A DNA stretch of 48,197 nt from Labilibaculum sp. K2S (GTDB lineage Bacteria > Bacteroidota > Bacteroidia > Bacteroidales > Marinifilaceae), in NCBI RefSeq assembly GCF_030372765.1, contig NZ_JAUCMW010000028.1, positions 1 through 48,197 of the forward strand. Direction: 5' to 3'. Every line of letters starts with the position of its first letter. The stretch's first letter is position 1. The notes beneath the pieces are model-generated. The model was not told the origin of the DNA and did not search any database. It saw nothing but the letters and a program-made list of their open reading frames with translations. This document shows positions 34,519 to 43,022 of the stretch, piece by piece. The position numbers were made by a program, and so were the translations under genes.

Positions 34519-35682
34519 ATGAAATCAGTAGCAATCATTCCACTTAGAAAAGGATCAAAAGGAATTCCAGGAAAGAATAAAAAAAAGATTTTGGGCCGAC
34601 CACTGTATCAATGGTGCTTAGGAGCTGCTATTTTTTCAGATTTGGATGAGGTTTATGTATTTACAGATGATGAGGAAATAATCCAACAAGTAGAAAGTGA
34701 ATACTCGTGGACTCCTAAAGTGAAAGCTTTATTACGTAGTGAGCAAAGTGCAACAGACGTAGCAAGTACCGAAGATGCAATGCTTGAATTTGCGGAAAAA
34801 ATTCAATTGGATTTTGATATAATCTGTTTGCTTCAGGCAACCTCCCCATTAACTACAAAAGAAGATATTAACAACACTCTTTTTAAAATTTCAAAAGAAA
34901 AGTTTGATTCGGCCTTAACAGTTGTTCGAACCAAAAGGTTTATTTGGAGCGAAAAGGGGGAAAGTTTAAATTATGATCACTTTAATCGTCCACGACGTCA
35001 GGACTTTGATGGATTGTGTATTGAAAATGGGGCAGTTTATGCATCAAGAAAAAAGCATTTTTTAGAAGGGAAAAATAGATTAGGCGGATCGATTGGTATT
35101 GTTGAAATGCCAGAGGATACACTTACTGAAATTGATGAAGTAAGTGATATGTTGATAATCGAAAAATTATTATTGAATCGACTAAATTCACACAAGTTAG
35201 ATCCCAAGAAGATTGAATTATTAGTTCTCGATGTTGATGGTGTTTTCACAGATGGAAAAGTAGGTGTTTCTGAAAATGGTGAACTTTTTAAAACCTTTTC
35301 CCTTAGAGACGGAATGGGATTGGAAAATCTTAGAAATAATGGAGTTGAAGTTGTTGTAATGACATCTGAGAATTCACCTATTGTAGAAAGGCGTATGATT
35401 AAATTAGGTATTCAAAATCTATATATGGGAGTGAAAGATAAATACTCACGTCTTAATAAGATATTATCTGATAAAGGTTTACAACGCAATAGTGTGGCTT
35501 ATTTAGGAGATGATATAAACGATTTGGTCAATCTAAACTCTGTTGGATGGGGATTTTGTCCAAATGATGCAGTTTTATCAGTTAAACCATATTGTGATTT
35601 TATTTTGGTTAACAGAGGTGGAGATATGGCTATTCGGGAAGTCACAGAGTTTATTATCAAGTATAATCAAAGGTTTAGATAA
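34519..35682 (+). CDS. CMP-nonulosonate synthetase fused to a KdsC-like HAD phosphatase
   Basis: 387 residues. Residues 1-~228 are an acylneuraminate-type cytidylyltransferase: IPLRKGSKGIPGKNKK (nucleotide loop), LLQATSPLTTKEDI, RRQDFDGLCIENGAVYASRK. Residues ~235-385 are a type C0 HAD phosphatase of the KdsC class: LLVLDVDGVFTDGKVGVSEN (both catalytic aspartates), VVVMTSENSPIVERR, VAYLGDDINDLVNLNSVG. The fusion couples dephosphorylation of a nonulosonic-acid 9-phosphate with activation to the CMP-sugar, as in animal CMAS and in known Bacteroides KDN pathways. Which acid (Neu5Ac, KDN or another) cannot be told. Confidence 0.88.
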   Translation: MKSVAIIPLRKGSKGIPGKNKKKILGRPLYQWCLGAAIFSDLDEVYVFTDDEEIIQQVESEYSWTPKVKALLRSEQSATDVASTEDAMLEFAEKIQLDFDIICLLQATSPLTTKEDINNTLFKISKEKFDSALTVVRTKRFIWSEKGESLNYDHFNRPRRQDFDGLCIENGAVYASRKKHFLEGKNRLGGSIGIVEMPEDTLTEIDEVSDMLIIEKLLLNRLNSHKLDPKKIELLVLDVDGVFTDGKVGVSENGELFKTFSLRDGMGLENLRNNGVEVVVMTSENSPIVERRMIKLGIQNLYMGVKDKYSRLNKILSDKGLQRNSVAYLGDDINDLVNLNSVGWGFCPNDAVLSVKPYCDFILVNRGGDMAIREVTEFIIKYNQRFR

Positions 35683-35699
35683 AAATTAATATTTAGTAT

Positions 35700-36563
35700 A
35701 TGAAGATAGCAAAGGTTATTGCAGAAATTGGATGCAATCATAAAGGGGATATGGAAATTGCCAAAGAGTTAATTAAAGTGGCAAAAATTTTCTGTAATGC
35801 TGATGTCGTGAAGTTTCAAAAAAGACATAATAAAGAATTGTTGACAGAGGAACAATATAATGCGCCACATCCTAATCCGGCTAATTCCTATGGAGACACT
35901 TATGGAGCACACCGCGAGTATTTGGAATTTTCTCTAGATCAAAATAGGGAATTAAAAGAGTATTGTGAAGAATTGGGCATAGTTTATTCTACTTCAACAT
36001 GGGATCTTACATCCGCAAAAGAGATTGCAAGTCTTAATCCGAAATTAATTAAAATTCCTTCAGCTTGTAATAATAATTATGAAATGTTAGGCTGGTTATG
36101 TGAAAATTACACCGGAGAAATTCATGTATCCACGGGAATGACACGTAAAGATGAGATTGAGGATTTGATTTGTTTCTTTGAGAAAAAGGGAAGAAACCAG
36201 GACGTGGTATTGTATGCTTGTATATCAGGTTATCCTGTGCCGTTCGAAGATGTATGTCTTTTGGAAATTAGCAGGCTCAAAGAAAATTATGCCAGTCGTG
36301 TTAAGGAAATTGGTTTTTCAGGCCACCATTTAGGTATTGCCGTTGATGTTGCAGCCTTCACATTAGGAGCAACGTGGATCGAAAGACATTACACTTTAGA
36401 TAGAACATGGAAAGGAACTGATCACGCTGCGTCATTGGAACCTGCTGGTGTTCGAAAATTAGTTAGAGATCTTAAAGCGGTTCAAAAGGCATTGAATTAT
36501 AAAAGTGAAGATATTTTGGATATTGAAAAGGTTCAGAGAGAGAAACTAAAGAATAAAAAATAA
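35700..36563 (+). CDS. NeuB-type nonulosonic acid (phosphate) synthase lacking the SAF domain
   Basis: 287 residues, TIM barrel of the N-acetylneuraminate synthase family. Conserved segments: IAEIGCNHKGDMEIAKELI, ADVVKFQKR, YSTSTWDLTSAKEIASL, LIKIPSACNNNYEMLGWL, VSTGMTRKDEIED, and GATWIERHYTLDRTWKGTDH with the metal-site residues. It condenses PEP with an aldose or its 6-phosphate. Typical NeuB proteins run to ~345 residues with a C-terminal SAF/antifreeze-like domain that reaches the partner active site; here the protein ends after the barrel and a basic tail (REKLKNKK). The phosphatase in the gene before it suggests a phosphorylated product. Last gene of the cluster. Confidence 0.88.
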   Translation: MKIAKVIAEIGCNHKGDMEIAKELIKVAKIFCNADVVKFQKRHNKELLTEEQYNAPHPNPANSYGDTYGAHREYLEFSLDQNRELKEYCEELGIVYSTSTWDLTSAKEIASLNPKLIKIPSACNNNYEMLGWLCENYTGEIHVSTGMTRKDEIEDLICFFEKKGRNQDVVLYACISGYPVPFEDVCLLEISRLKENYASRVKEIGFSGHHLGIAVDVAAFTLGATWIERHYTLDRTWKGTDHAASLEPAGVRKLVRDLKAVQKALNYKSEDILDIEKVQREKLKNKK

Positions 36564-36593
36564 TTTTGACGAAATTGTTGTCATACTTAAGTT

Positions 36594-36622
36594 ATACCCC
36601 TATTCAATTTGAGTAGGGGTAT
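36594..36622. terminator. Bidirectional terminator between the nonulosonate and ispD genes
   Basis: ATACCCCTA (36594-36602) pairs with TAGGGGTAT (36614-36622). T-rich sequence (TTATTTTA) follows on the + strand; on the minus strand the tail is AACTTAAGTATG. It serves two convergent genes. Confidence 0.75.
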
Positions 36623-36627
36623 TTATT

Positions 36628-37335
36628 TTACATGTCGTGCGTTTTTTTCTTAAAAATCTGTTCCCCCAACACCAAATCTCCTTCAAAAGTAATTTTGATA
36701 TTGGATTCATGCCCCTCAACAATGAAGATGGCTTCTGTTGGTAGATATTTCAATACAACACCACAATCATCTGTTGCCACAAAATCCGGATCTTTTAAAG
36801 CAATTTCGTAAGCCGATTTAATCACATGGTACGAGAAGGCCTGTGGCGTTTGTGCTCTCCTTAAAAAAGTTCTTTGTGGAACAGAAACTATTTTGTTTTT
36901 CTCATCAATTTCAAAAATGGTATCAACTGTTGTGATAGCAACAGCAACTGATTTTCCGGCATTAAGTTCTCGAATTACATTAGAGATAATTTCGCTGGAT
37001 ACAAAGGGGCGTACTGCATCATGAAAGATTAAGTTGATATTTTGTTCTTCTTGATATGCATGAATAGCAGCGAGACTTGAATCACTTCTTTCTTTACCTC
37101 CCGGTAAAATGTGCCTCACTTTTTTGAAGTTATTCTCTCTCACAATGCATTCAACTTCATCAATAAAATCGGCATGAATAATGACGCAGATTTCGTCTGT
37201 TTGAGGATGATTTTCAAACGCTTCAATAGAATGCTGAATAATTGGTTTTTCTCCAAGAATCAGGAATTGTTTAGGTAATGATCCTCCCATACGTTTTCCA
37301 CTTCCTCCGGCCAATATAACAGCTACATTTTTCAT
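36628..37335 (-). CDS. ispD: 2-C-methyl-D-erythritol 4-phosphate cytidylyltransferase (IspD/TarI family)
   Basis: 235 residues from MKNVAVILAGGSGKRMGGSL. CTP-dependent transferase, normally making CDP-methylerythritol in the MEP isoprenoid pathway. Motifs: LAGGSGKRMGGSLPKQFLIL (CTP loop), HDAVRPFVS, RRAQTPQAFSYHVIKSAYEI, ATDDCGVV, VEGHESNIKITFEGDL. The ribitol/glycerol-phosphate paralogue TarI has nearly the same motifs, and this gene lies next to a cluster with a CDP-glycerol-type transferase, so a polyol-phosphate substrate is possible. The start ATG is the last element of the two-unit leader repeat. An alternative TTG start inside the leader would add 14 residues and is unlikely. Confidence 0.85.
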   Translation of the reverse strand: MKNVAVILAGGSGKRMGGSLPKQFLILGEKPIIQHSIEAFENHPQTDEICVIIHADFIDEVECIVRENNFKKVRHILPGGKERSDSSLAAIHAYQEEQNINLIFHDAVRPFVSSEIISNVIRELNAGKSVAVAITTVDTIFEIDEKNKIVSVPQRTFLRRAQTPQAFSYHVIKSAYEIALKDPDFVATDDCGVVLKYLPTEAIFIVEGHESNIKITFEGDLVLGEQIFKKKTHDM

Positions 37336-37418
37336 GTGATTATAATTTGTTTTTATTTGCCATATGGAACTCCCCAATTACACTCATCCACCTTTGTGTA
37401 ACACTTTTTACCTGGTCG
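37330..37418 (-). repeat. Leader element upstream of ispD, proximal unit (type a)
   Basis: 89 bp, closely matching 7013-7100: TTACAC...GTGTAA around a GGTGGATGA loop, AGTTCCATATGGCAAAT, and TATAATCACATGAAA ending on the ispD start. The stem is preserved exactly and the loop differs by two bases. Confidence 0.9.
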
Positions 37419-37516
37419 TTTCATCTGTTTATAATTTTTATTCAGTTGTCAGATGGAACTTACCATTTGCAAATAATTATCCCCATTGTGAGTTAATAAT
37501 TATTTACTTACGGACG
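37419..37516 (-). repeat. Leader element upstream of ispD, distal unit (type b)
   Basis: 98 bp, the counterpart of 7101-7195 but more diverged (GGGGATAATTATTTGC, ATGGTAAGTTCCATCTG, ATAAACAGATGAAACG). Here AAATAATTAT pairs with ATAATTATTT around a GGGG-ended loop. Another ATGAAACG lies at the far boundary. Confidence 0.85.
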
Positions 37517-37585
37517 TTTCATATTTCTGATATCAATTAACGTCTCGAAATTACAATTAAATCGGCGTTTTAAAAAGCAAAAAAG

Positions 37586-37618
37586 AACCGCTCCAAATGG
37601 GAGCGGTTTATTTTTTTT
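37586..37618. terminator. Bidirectional terminator after map
   Basis: AACCGCTCC (37586-37594) pairs with GGAGCGGTT (37600-37608). There are T tracts on both strands (TATTTTTTTT on +, CTTTTTTGCTTTTT on -). It lies ~80 nt past the map stop on the minus strand. Confidence 0.8.
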
Positions 37619-37690
37619 GAAGAGTAGGGGAGTTGTATTTTAGTAGAACTGCCCTTTGCAATCTCATTTCTGAGGTCTCATCTTTAAAGT

Positions 37691-38470
37691 TTATTTGAAA
37701 ATATCGTATTCTCCTACATCGGAAAGAATTTCATATCCATCTTCAGTCACTAAAACGGTATGTTCAAATTGAGCCGATAATTTTTTATCAATCGTGCGTG
37801 CTGTCCAACCATCTTTTTCATCAACAATGGCTCTTGGTTTACCGAGATTAATCATTGGTTCAATGGTGAAAATCATGCCTGCTTTCATCTTAGGGCCGGA
37901 ATTCTTGGGAGCGATATGTTCAACCTGAGGTGCTTCGTGAAAGTCGACACCAACACCATGACCACAAAATTCGTAAACGACACTGTATTTTTTCCCTTTC
38001 GCAAACCTTCCAATCATGAATCCGATGTTGCCAAAGTAGTTGCCTGGTTTCACTTGCTCAATTCCCAAATACAAAGCATGCTCGGTATCTTCAACCAATT
38101 TTGCAGCTTCCTGAGAAACCTCACCAATGGTATACATGGTACTGGTATCACCATAGTAACCATCCAGAATTGTAGTTACATCAATATTCAGAATATCACC
38201 ATTTTTAAGAATGGTTTTTTCATCCGGAATACCGTGGCAGATCACATCATTTAAAGAAATACAACATGATTTTGGAAAACCATGATAATTCAGAGGCGCA
38301 GGTATTGCACCATTATTTCGAATGTAGTCTTCAATCAACTGATTTAAGTATTCTGTGCTAACTCCTTCTTTAACGAAATCGCTAATATATTTTAGAGTAT
38401 TTCCGGCTAGCTGAGCACTTTTTCGAATCCCCTCAATTTGCTCCGGAGTTTTAATAATTATTTTACTCAT
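37691..38470 (-). CDS. map: Type I methionine aminopeptidase
   Basis: 259 residues. It removes the initiator methionine from nascent proteins. The five metal ligands of the pita-bread fold are visible: Asp in ILNIDVTTILDGYYGDTSTM (two), His in FCGHGVGVDFHEAP, Glu in FTIEPMINLG, Glu in QFEHTVLVTEDG. There is no N-terminal zinc-finger extension. Spaced apart from its neighbours with its own terminator. Confidence 0.96.
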   Translation of the reverse strand: MSKIIIKTPEQIEGIRKSAQLAGNTLKYISDFVKEGVSTEYLNQLIEDYIRNNGAIPAPLNYHGFPKSCCISLNDVICHGIPDEKTILKNGDILNIDVTTILDGYYGDTSTMYTIGEVSQEAAKLVEDTEHALYLGIEQVKPGNYFGNIGFMIGRFAKGKKYSVVYEFCGHGVGVDFHEAPQVEHIAPKNSGPKMKAGMIFTIEPMINLGKPRAIVDEKDGWTARTIDKKLSAQFEHTVLVTEDGYEILSDVGEYDIFK

Positions 38471-38756
38471 AATTTTGTGTTCGCAACAACCTGATTGTTT
38501 TGCATATTTAGAAAGGCAAAGGTCTGCATAGAAATTGAATTATGCAAATCAAATAAGGTTCAAATTTCAGGTGATTTATTAATCCGACCGAGTTGGATAT
38601 CTGGTGAAGTTAACGCTGTCAGGAGCTTCGAACTCATACCACTTAAATCAATCATCAGGTTTGACATGACTTCAGTTTTTAGTTAACTGACTACTAAGCG
38701 CCGGTTACTAATTACTTTTTCGATTATTCAAAGAGGTCGTAAGCGAATTCGGCTTA

Positions 38757-39614
38757 TTAATCGTTTTCGAGTTGCTTTTTAAATTCATCTAAATGAGACA
38801 GAGTCTCTTCGTCGAGGCTCGGTTCCACCATATCTTTGTAAGATTGTAAACTTTTAAGTATTGTTTCAGCAACAATCAACCTGGCGGTTGCTTTATCGTC
38901 AGCAGGAACAACATACCAGGGAGCACAATCTTTCGATGTACGATTGATAGCATCTTCGTAACATTCCTGATAAGCACTCCACGACTTTCGTTCTTTTAAA
39001 TCATCTTTGGAAAACTTCCAGTTTTTTTCTTTTCGGCGAAGTCTTCGAAACAATCTCTTTTTCTGTTCATCTTTTGAAAGGTGCAAAAAGAATTTTAAAA
39101 TAATGGTACCACTCTCGGCAATGTGCTCTTCAAAATTAACAATCCGTTCCATGCGCTTGTGATAAAAGGCATCGTCCAAATCGTTAAGACTGGTAACCGA
39201 AGGAATGTTTTCGCCTAAAATATATTCCGGGTGTACCCGTGTAACCAAAACATTTTCGTAATGGGTGCGGTTAAAAACACAAATTTTGCCCCTTTGCGGC
39301 AACGCAATGTAATGCCGCCACAAAAAATCATGTTTTAATTCCGCAGAAGTAGGAGTTTTAAAACTATGTACCACAACACCTCTGGCGTTTACATCTTTAA
39401 ACACTTCTCTCACCAAACTATCCTTTCCAGATGTGTCCATTCCTTGCAGACAAATAAGCATATTGTATTTTCCATGCGCATACATGGTGTCCTGCAATTC
39501 GCTGATTTTTTTGCGGATGTGCTTTAATTTTTTCTTAGCATCATTAATTTCTTTGAAAGTGTCTGTTTTTGCCAAGCTTATTTTTTTCGAGATTTTATAT
39601 TGATCGATATTCAT
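38757..39614 (-). CDS. Polyphosphate kinase 2 family protein
   Basis: 285 residues from MNIDQYKISKKISLAKTDTF; a TTG start would add six residues. P-loop kinase fold that transfers phosphate between polyphosphate and nucleotides. Walker A GMDTSGKDS (58-66), then VHSFKTPTSAELKHDFLWRH, the FNRTHYENVLVTRVHP motif and lid-region RRLRRKEKNWKFSKDDLKER. The single-domain length fits the AMP- or ADP-phosphorylating PPK2 classes. Monocistronic. Confidence 0.92.
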   Translation of the reverse strand: MNIDQYKISKKISLAKTDTFKEINDAKKKLKHIRKKISELQDTMYAHGKYNMLICLQGMDTSGKDSLVREVFKDVNARGVVVHSFKTPTSAELKHDFLWRHYIALPQRGKICVFNRTHYENVLVTRVHPEYILGENIPSVTSLNDLDDAFYHKRMERIVNFEEHIAESGTIILKFFLHLSKDEQKKRLFRRLRRKEKNWKFSKDDLKERKSWSAYQECYEDAINRTSKDCAPWYVVPADDKATARLIVAETILKSLQSYKDMVEPSLDEETLSHLDEFKKQLEND

Positions 39615-39823
39615 AGGGAAGTTTATATTCAATTAAAAATAAGTATTTTTAGTGGCTTATAAAATTAATATTTATTTGGAATTGTGAGCTTACTTGCGCT
39701 GTTTTGATGGTATTCAGTTTAATTGTTATGCTTTGTGCATGAGGTTTTGTTCCTATAAATAAATATGATAAATTTTCCCGGTACTATTTTAAAAGTACAA
39801 TCAATATTAATTACACTTTTGAT

Positions 39824-42800
39824 ATGATGAAATTTGTTAGAATATGTTTTGTTTTCTCCTTTTTGATAACAACTTACAGCCTTGCCAAAGGGCAATATTT
39901 TAGTACGGGACAAGACCCTGCTTCCATAAACTGGAAACAAATTAATACGAAGGATTTTCAAATTATATTTCCTGAAGGTTATGAACAAAAGGCCGGATAT
40001 ATGGCAGCCATTTTTCAGGATTTACTTTTAAAGGGAGGGAAGGATCTTCAACATCAACCTAAAAAGTTTTCTGTTGTAGTACATACCCAAAGTGCAACCA
40101 CAAATGGTATGGTAGCATGGGCTCCGAAGCGAATGGAGGTTTATAATACTTCGGCACCCGATAATGATGCTCAGGTTTGGATTGATCATGTAACAACGCA
40201 TGAATACCGGCATGTTATTCAGATGGATAAATTAGAACAAGGATTTACGCGCTTCTTGAACTATGTATTTGGTCAGCAATCTACCGTAGTTGTGGTTGGG
40301 CTGTATTTACCTCCCTGGTTTTTGGAAGGCGATGCGGTTTGTACTGAAACAGCTTTAAGCGAATCGGGACGGGGACGTCTGCCGTTTTTCGAGCAGGAAC
40401 TGCGGGCTCAATTGATTGAAAAAGGAAACTATTCTTACGATAAAGCAATCAACGGATCGTATCAGGATTATGCAACCGATCGTTACAAATTGGGTTACTA
40501 TTTGGTTGGTAAAGCAAGAATACATTACGGAGATGAATTGTGGGAAAAATCACTGAATCGGGTTGGGCGAAGACCTTTAGGGATTACAAGTTTTGCTGAT
40601 GGAATTAAGCAGGGAATGAATGCAAATCGCGATGCCGTATTTGATTCTTTATCCGAAAAGCAAAAAGAGATTCTTGCCCAAGGAATAAAGGTAGAGGATA
40701 TTGATTGGGAACAGGTAAAGGAGAAAAATACCCGGGCCGACGGCAAGCTGATGTTGTATTACGATACCATGAAGGAATTGCAATGGGAATGGGAAGTTCA
40801 GGATGCTCAATTGAATCTGACAGATTTTGAACCATTGGCAAATCGTGAGGAAATCTATACCAACAAACGCTTTCCCCATGTTAACGAATCGGGTGAAGTA
40901 ATTGTCCTGAAAGAAGGTTTGGCAGATGCTGCTTATTTTGAGAGAATCAGTAAAGAAGGAAAACAAGAGAAATTGTTCGTTCCCGGATACGATTTTAATA
41001 CTGGTTTCGATTACAAAAACGGAAAACTGATTTGGTCGGAACGAAAGGATCATCTGCGTTGGGAAAAAGCTGATAAAAGTGTCTTGGTAATTTATGATAC
41101 CAAATCAAAAAAGAGAAGCAGGTTTAAAAACAGGAATTCTTTGTTTGCACCGGCTTTTTCAGAGGATGGGAAACGGATTGCAGCAGTGGAAACAGATGAG
41201 CTGGGCGATAATCATCTGGTAATTATCAACACGGAAAGTAAGCTGGAAGAGCAACGAATTGCAGCAGGGAAAGGTGAATTTGTTTTATCACCAAAGTGGA
41301 ATGGAAACCAATCGATAGTATACATTTTATTGAATAAAGAAGGAAAGCAACTGGTATCTGTTGATTTAAATTCTGGAAACAGAACCTGCTTGTTTTCTTC
41401 TGGGAAACAGGAGATATCTCAGCTAGAGGTAAGCCATGACCATATCTTTTTTACAGCCGGATTTACAGGAATCGATAATGTTTTTGCTTTTGATAAATCA
41501 AGCGAAAAAATTTATCAGGTAACATCATCAAGGTTTGGTGCACGCGATCTTCATGCAAATGGAAACCAACTTTATTATTCCGATTACACATCCGATGGCT
41601 ATTTGCCTGTAAAGACAGATTACCGGGTTAGTAATTGGAAAGAGTGGGAGGGTGATTATTCGTCATTCCCGTTAGCGGAAGGTCTATCTGAACAATTGGG
41701 CGAAAAATTGGCTCCTGATACAACAAATCTGGATCGTTTCGAGGTGAAGAATTACTCAAAATTGGGACATTTATTCAATTTTCATTCCTGGGCACCTCTG
41801 TTTATCGATGGGTTGGAACAGCAATTCGATATAGGCGTGTCGGCAGCCTCGCAAAATAAGCTGAGTACTTTGTTGACCACCGTAGGCTACAAGAAAGAAC
41901 AGGGCTATAAAAACGGGCAGTTTTATGTGAACCTATCTTATCAGGGAATGTTTCCAATTTTCGATTCGAAACTGACTGTTGGTAATAAAGAAGCACAGTT
42001 TGCGACCCTTGCCGATCGAATTTATCCCCCTCAAAAAGACACAATACTAGTGCACCGCGCTCTAAAACAATGGGGCTGGGAGAATAGTATCAAGTTGCCG
42101 TTCGATCTTTCAGGAGGAAAATATTCCACACGGATTATTCCTAAGGTAACCTACAGTTTGGCAAAGCTGGCTAATATAAAATATACTGCTTTGGCTACGA
42201 CCCAAACGAATCCATTAGGATTAGGAGAATATGATTTTGGCGATAAAAATATTACTCAGGAGATTATGGAGTATCAGATTTTTGCCTATAACATTGCAAA
42301 AACGGCTCCGCGCGATGTGCAGTACCAATGGGCGCAGGTGTTCGAATTCAACTATCGTCACACGCCTTTTGGAGACTCCAGATTGGGTGAAACATGGTCG
42401 GCCGAAGGGCACTTGTATTTCCCTGGATTTGTGAAGCATCATGGCATTAAATTGTATGGCGGATACCAAAACCGTTCCAGTTACAATTCCCGTTTTTCAA
42501 ATACAATTAAGAGTCCAAGAGGGATGACTGATATTTACGGTGAGGATATTTTTTCGACAGGCTTTGATTATGCATTGCCTCTGTTTTACCCGGATTGGAA
42601 TTTGGGACCATTGGCCTACTTTAAGCGGATAAAAATGAATGCTTTTATAGATTACGGATATCAGAAAGGAAAAGTATCAGATGTAAATCAGAATCTATTT
42701 GCCTATGATGATGCATTCACATCCTTTGGTGCTGAGCTAAGTACCGATTTGCATGTGCTTCGCTTTTCGGCTCCTGTCGATTTGGGTATTCGTGTCGGAT

Positions 42801-42865
42801 ATGAGGATCAAACGGGTAGCATGTTTGCGAATTTGTTGATATCCTTTTCGTTGAGTGCGTTTTAG
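39824..42865 (+). CDS. Secreted HExxH protein with TolB-like propeller and C-terminal barrel
   Basis: 1013 residues. The signal peptide ends near YSLAKGQ (1-24). Residues ~35-290 resemble a gluzincin-type peptidase: HEYRH (126-130, the HExxH zinc motif) and WFLEGDA with Glu168 as likely third ligand, about 40 residues on. Residues ~300-620 contain beta-propeller blades of the TolB/PD40 kind (LFAPAFSEDGKRIAAVETDE, FVLSPKWNGNQSIVYILLNK). From ~660 the pattern is aromatic alternating strands of an outer-membrane barrel (LLISFSLSAF at the end). It probably sits in the outer membrane with the peptidase domain in the periplasm or outside. Substrate unknown. Confidence 0.82.
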   Translation: MMKFVRICFVFSFLITTYSLAKGQYFSTGQDPASINWKQINTKDFQIIFPEGYEQKAGYMAAIFQDLLLKGGKDLQHQPKKFSVVVHTQSATTNGMVAWAPKRMEVYNTSAPDNDAQVWIDHVTTHEYRHVIQMDKLEQGFTRFLNYVFGQQSTVVVVGLYLPPWFLEGDAVCTETALSESGRGRLPFFEQELRAQLIEKGNYSYDKAINGSYQDYATDRYKLGYYLVGKARIHYGDELWEKSLNRVGRRPLGITSFADGIKQGMNANRDAVFDSLSEKQKEILAQGIKVEDIDWEQVKEKNTRADGKLMLYYDTMKELQWEWEVQDAQLNLTDFEPLANREEIYTNKRFPHVNESGEVIVLKEGLADAAYFERISKEGKQEKLFVPGYDFNTGFDYKNGKLIWSERKDHLRWEKADKSVLVIYDTKSKKRSRFKNRNSLFAPAFSEDGKRIAAVETDELGDNHLVIINTESKLEEQRIAAGKGEFVLSPKWNGNQSIVYILLNKEGKQLVSVDLNSGNRTCLFSSGKQEISQLEVSHDHIFFTAGFTGIDNVFAFDKSSEKIYQVTSSRFGARDLHANGNQLYYSDYTSDGYLPVKTDYRVSNWKEWEGDYSSFPLAEGLSEQLGEKLAPDTTNLDRFEVKNYSKLGHLFNFHSWAPLFIDGLEQQFDIGVSAASQNKLSTLLTTVGYKKEQGYKNGQFYVNLSYQGMFPIFDSKLTVGNKEAQFATLADRIYPPQKDTILVHRALKQWGWENSIKLPFDLSGGKYSTRIIPKVTYSLAKLANIKYTALATTQTNPLGLGEYDFGDKNITQEIMEYQIFAYNIAKTAPRDVQYQWAQVFEFNYRHTPFGDSRLGETWSAEGHLYFPGFVKHHGIKLYGGYQNRSSYNSRFSNTIKSPRGMTDIYGEDIFSTGFDYALPLFYPDWNLGPLAYFKRIKMNAFIDYGYQKGKVSDVNQNLFAYDDAFTSFGAELSTDLHVLRFSAPVDLGIRVGYEDQTGSMFANLLISFSLSAF

Positions 42866-42916
42866 TTTCCGTTTTGGATGAAAGGTTTTCAGTGGAGATG
42901 AGGGATTTTTGGTTGA

Positions 42917-42934
42917 GACGCAAAATTTTGCGTC
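42917..42934. repeat. REP-like 18-bp perfect palindrome
   Basis: GACGCAAAATTTTGCGTC, preceded by TTGA and followed by TGTACGGTAT. Same family as the palindrome 62 bp downstream, next to the RAYT gene. Confidence 0.85.
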
Positions 42935-42995
42935 TGTACGGTATTTCCTTTGAGATGAAAGATTTCCTCGTTGAGATTGAAAATCTTACGCTTGA

Positions 42996-43013
42996 GACGC
43001 AAGATCTTGCGTC
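42996..43013. repeat. REP-like 18-bp perfect palindrome adjoining the RAYT gene
   Basis: GACGCAAGATCTTGCGTC, followed by TGTACGATATTATTTATGG, which runs into the last codons of the transposase. Together with 42917-42934 it forms a paired REP unit. Confidence 0.85.
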
Positions 43014-43022
43014 TGTACGATA

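Noticed and set aside
38560..38667. 35-codon minus-strand ORF (MSNLMIDLSGMSSKLLTALT...) between PPK2 and map
   Set aside because: No supporting RBS, terminator or recognisable family; short frames of this length are common by chance.
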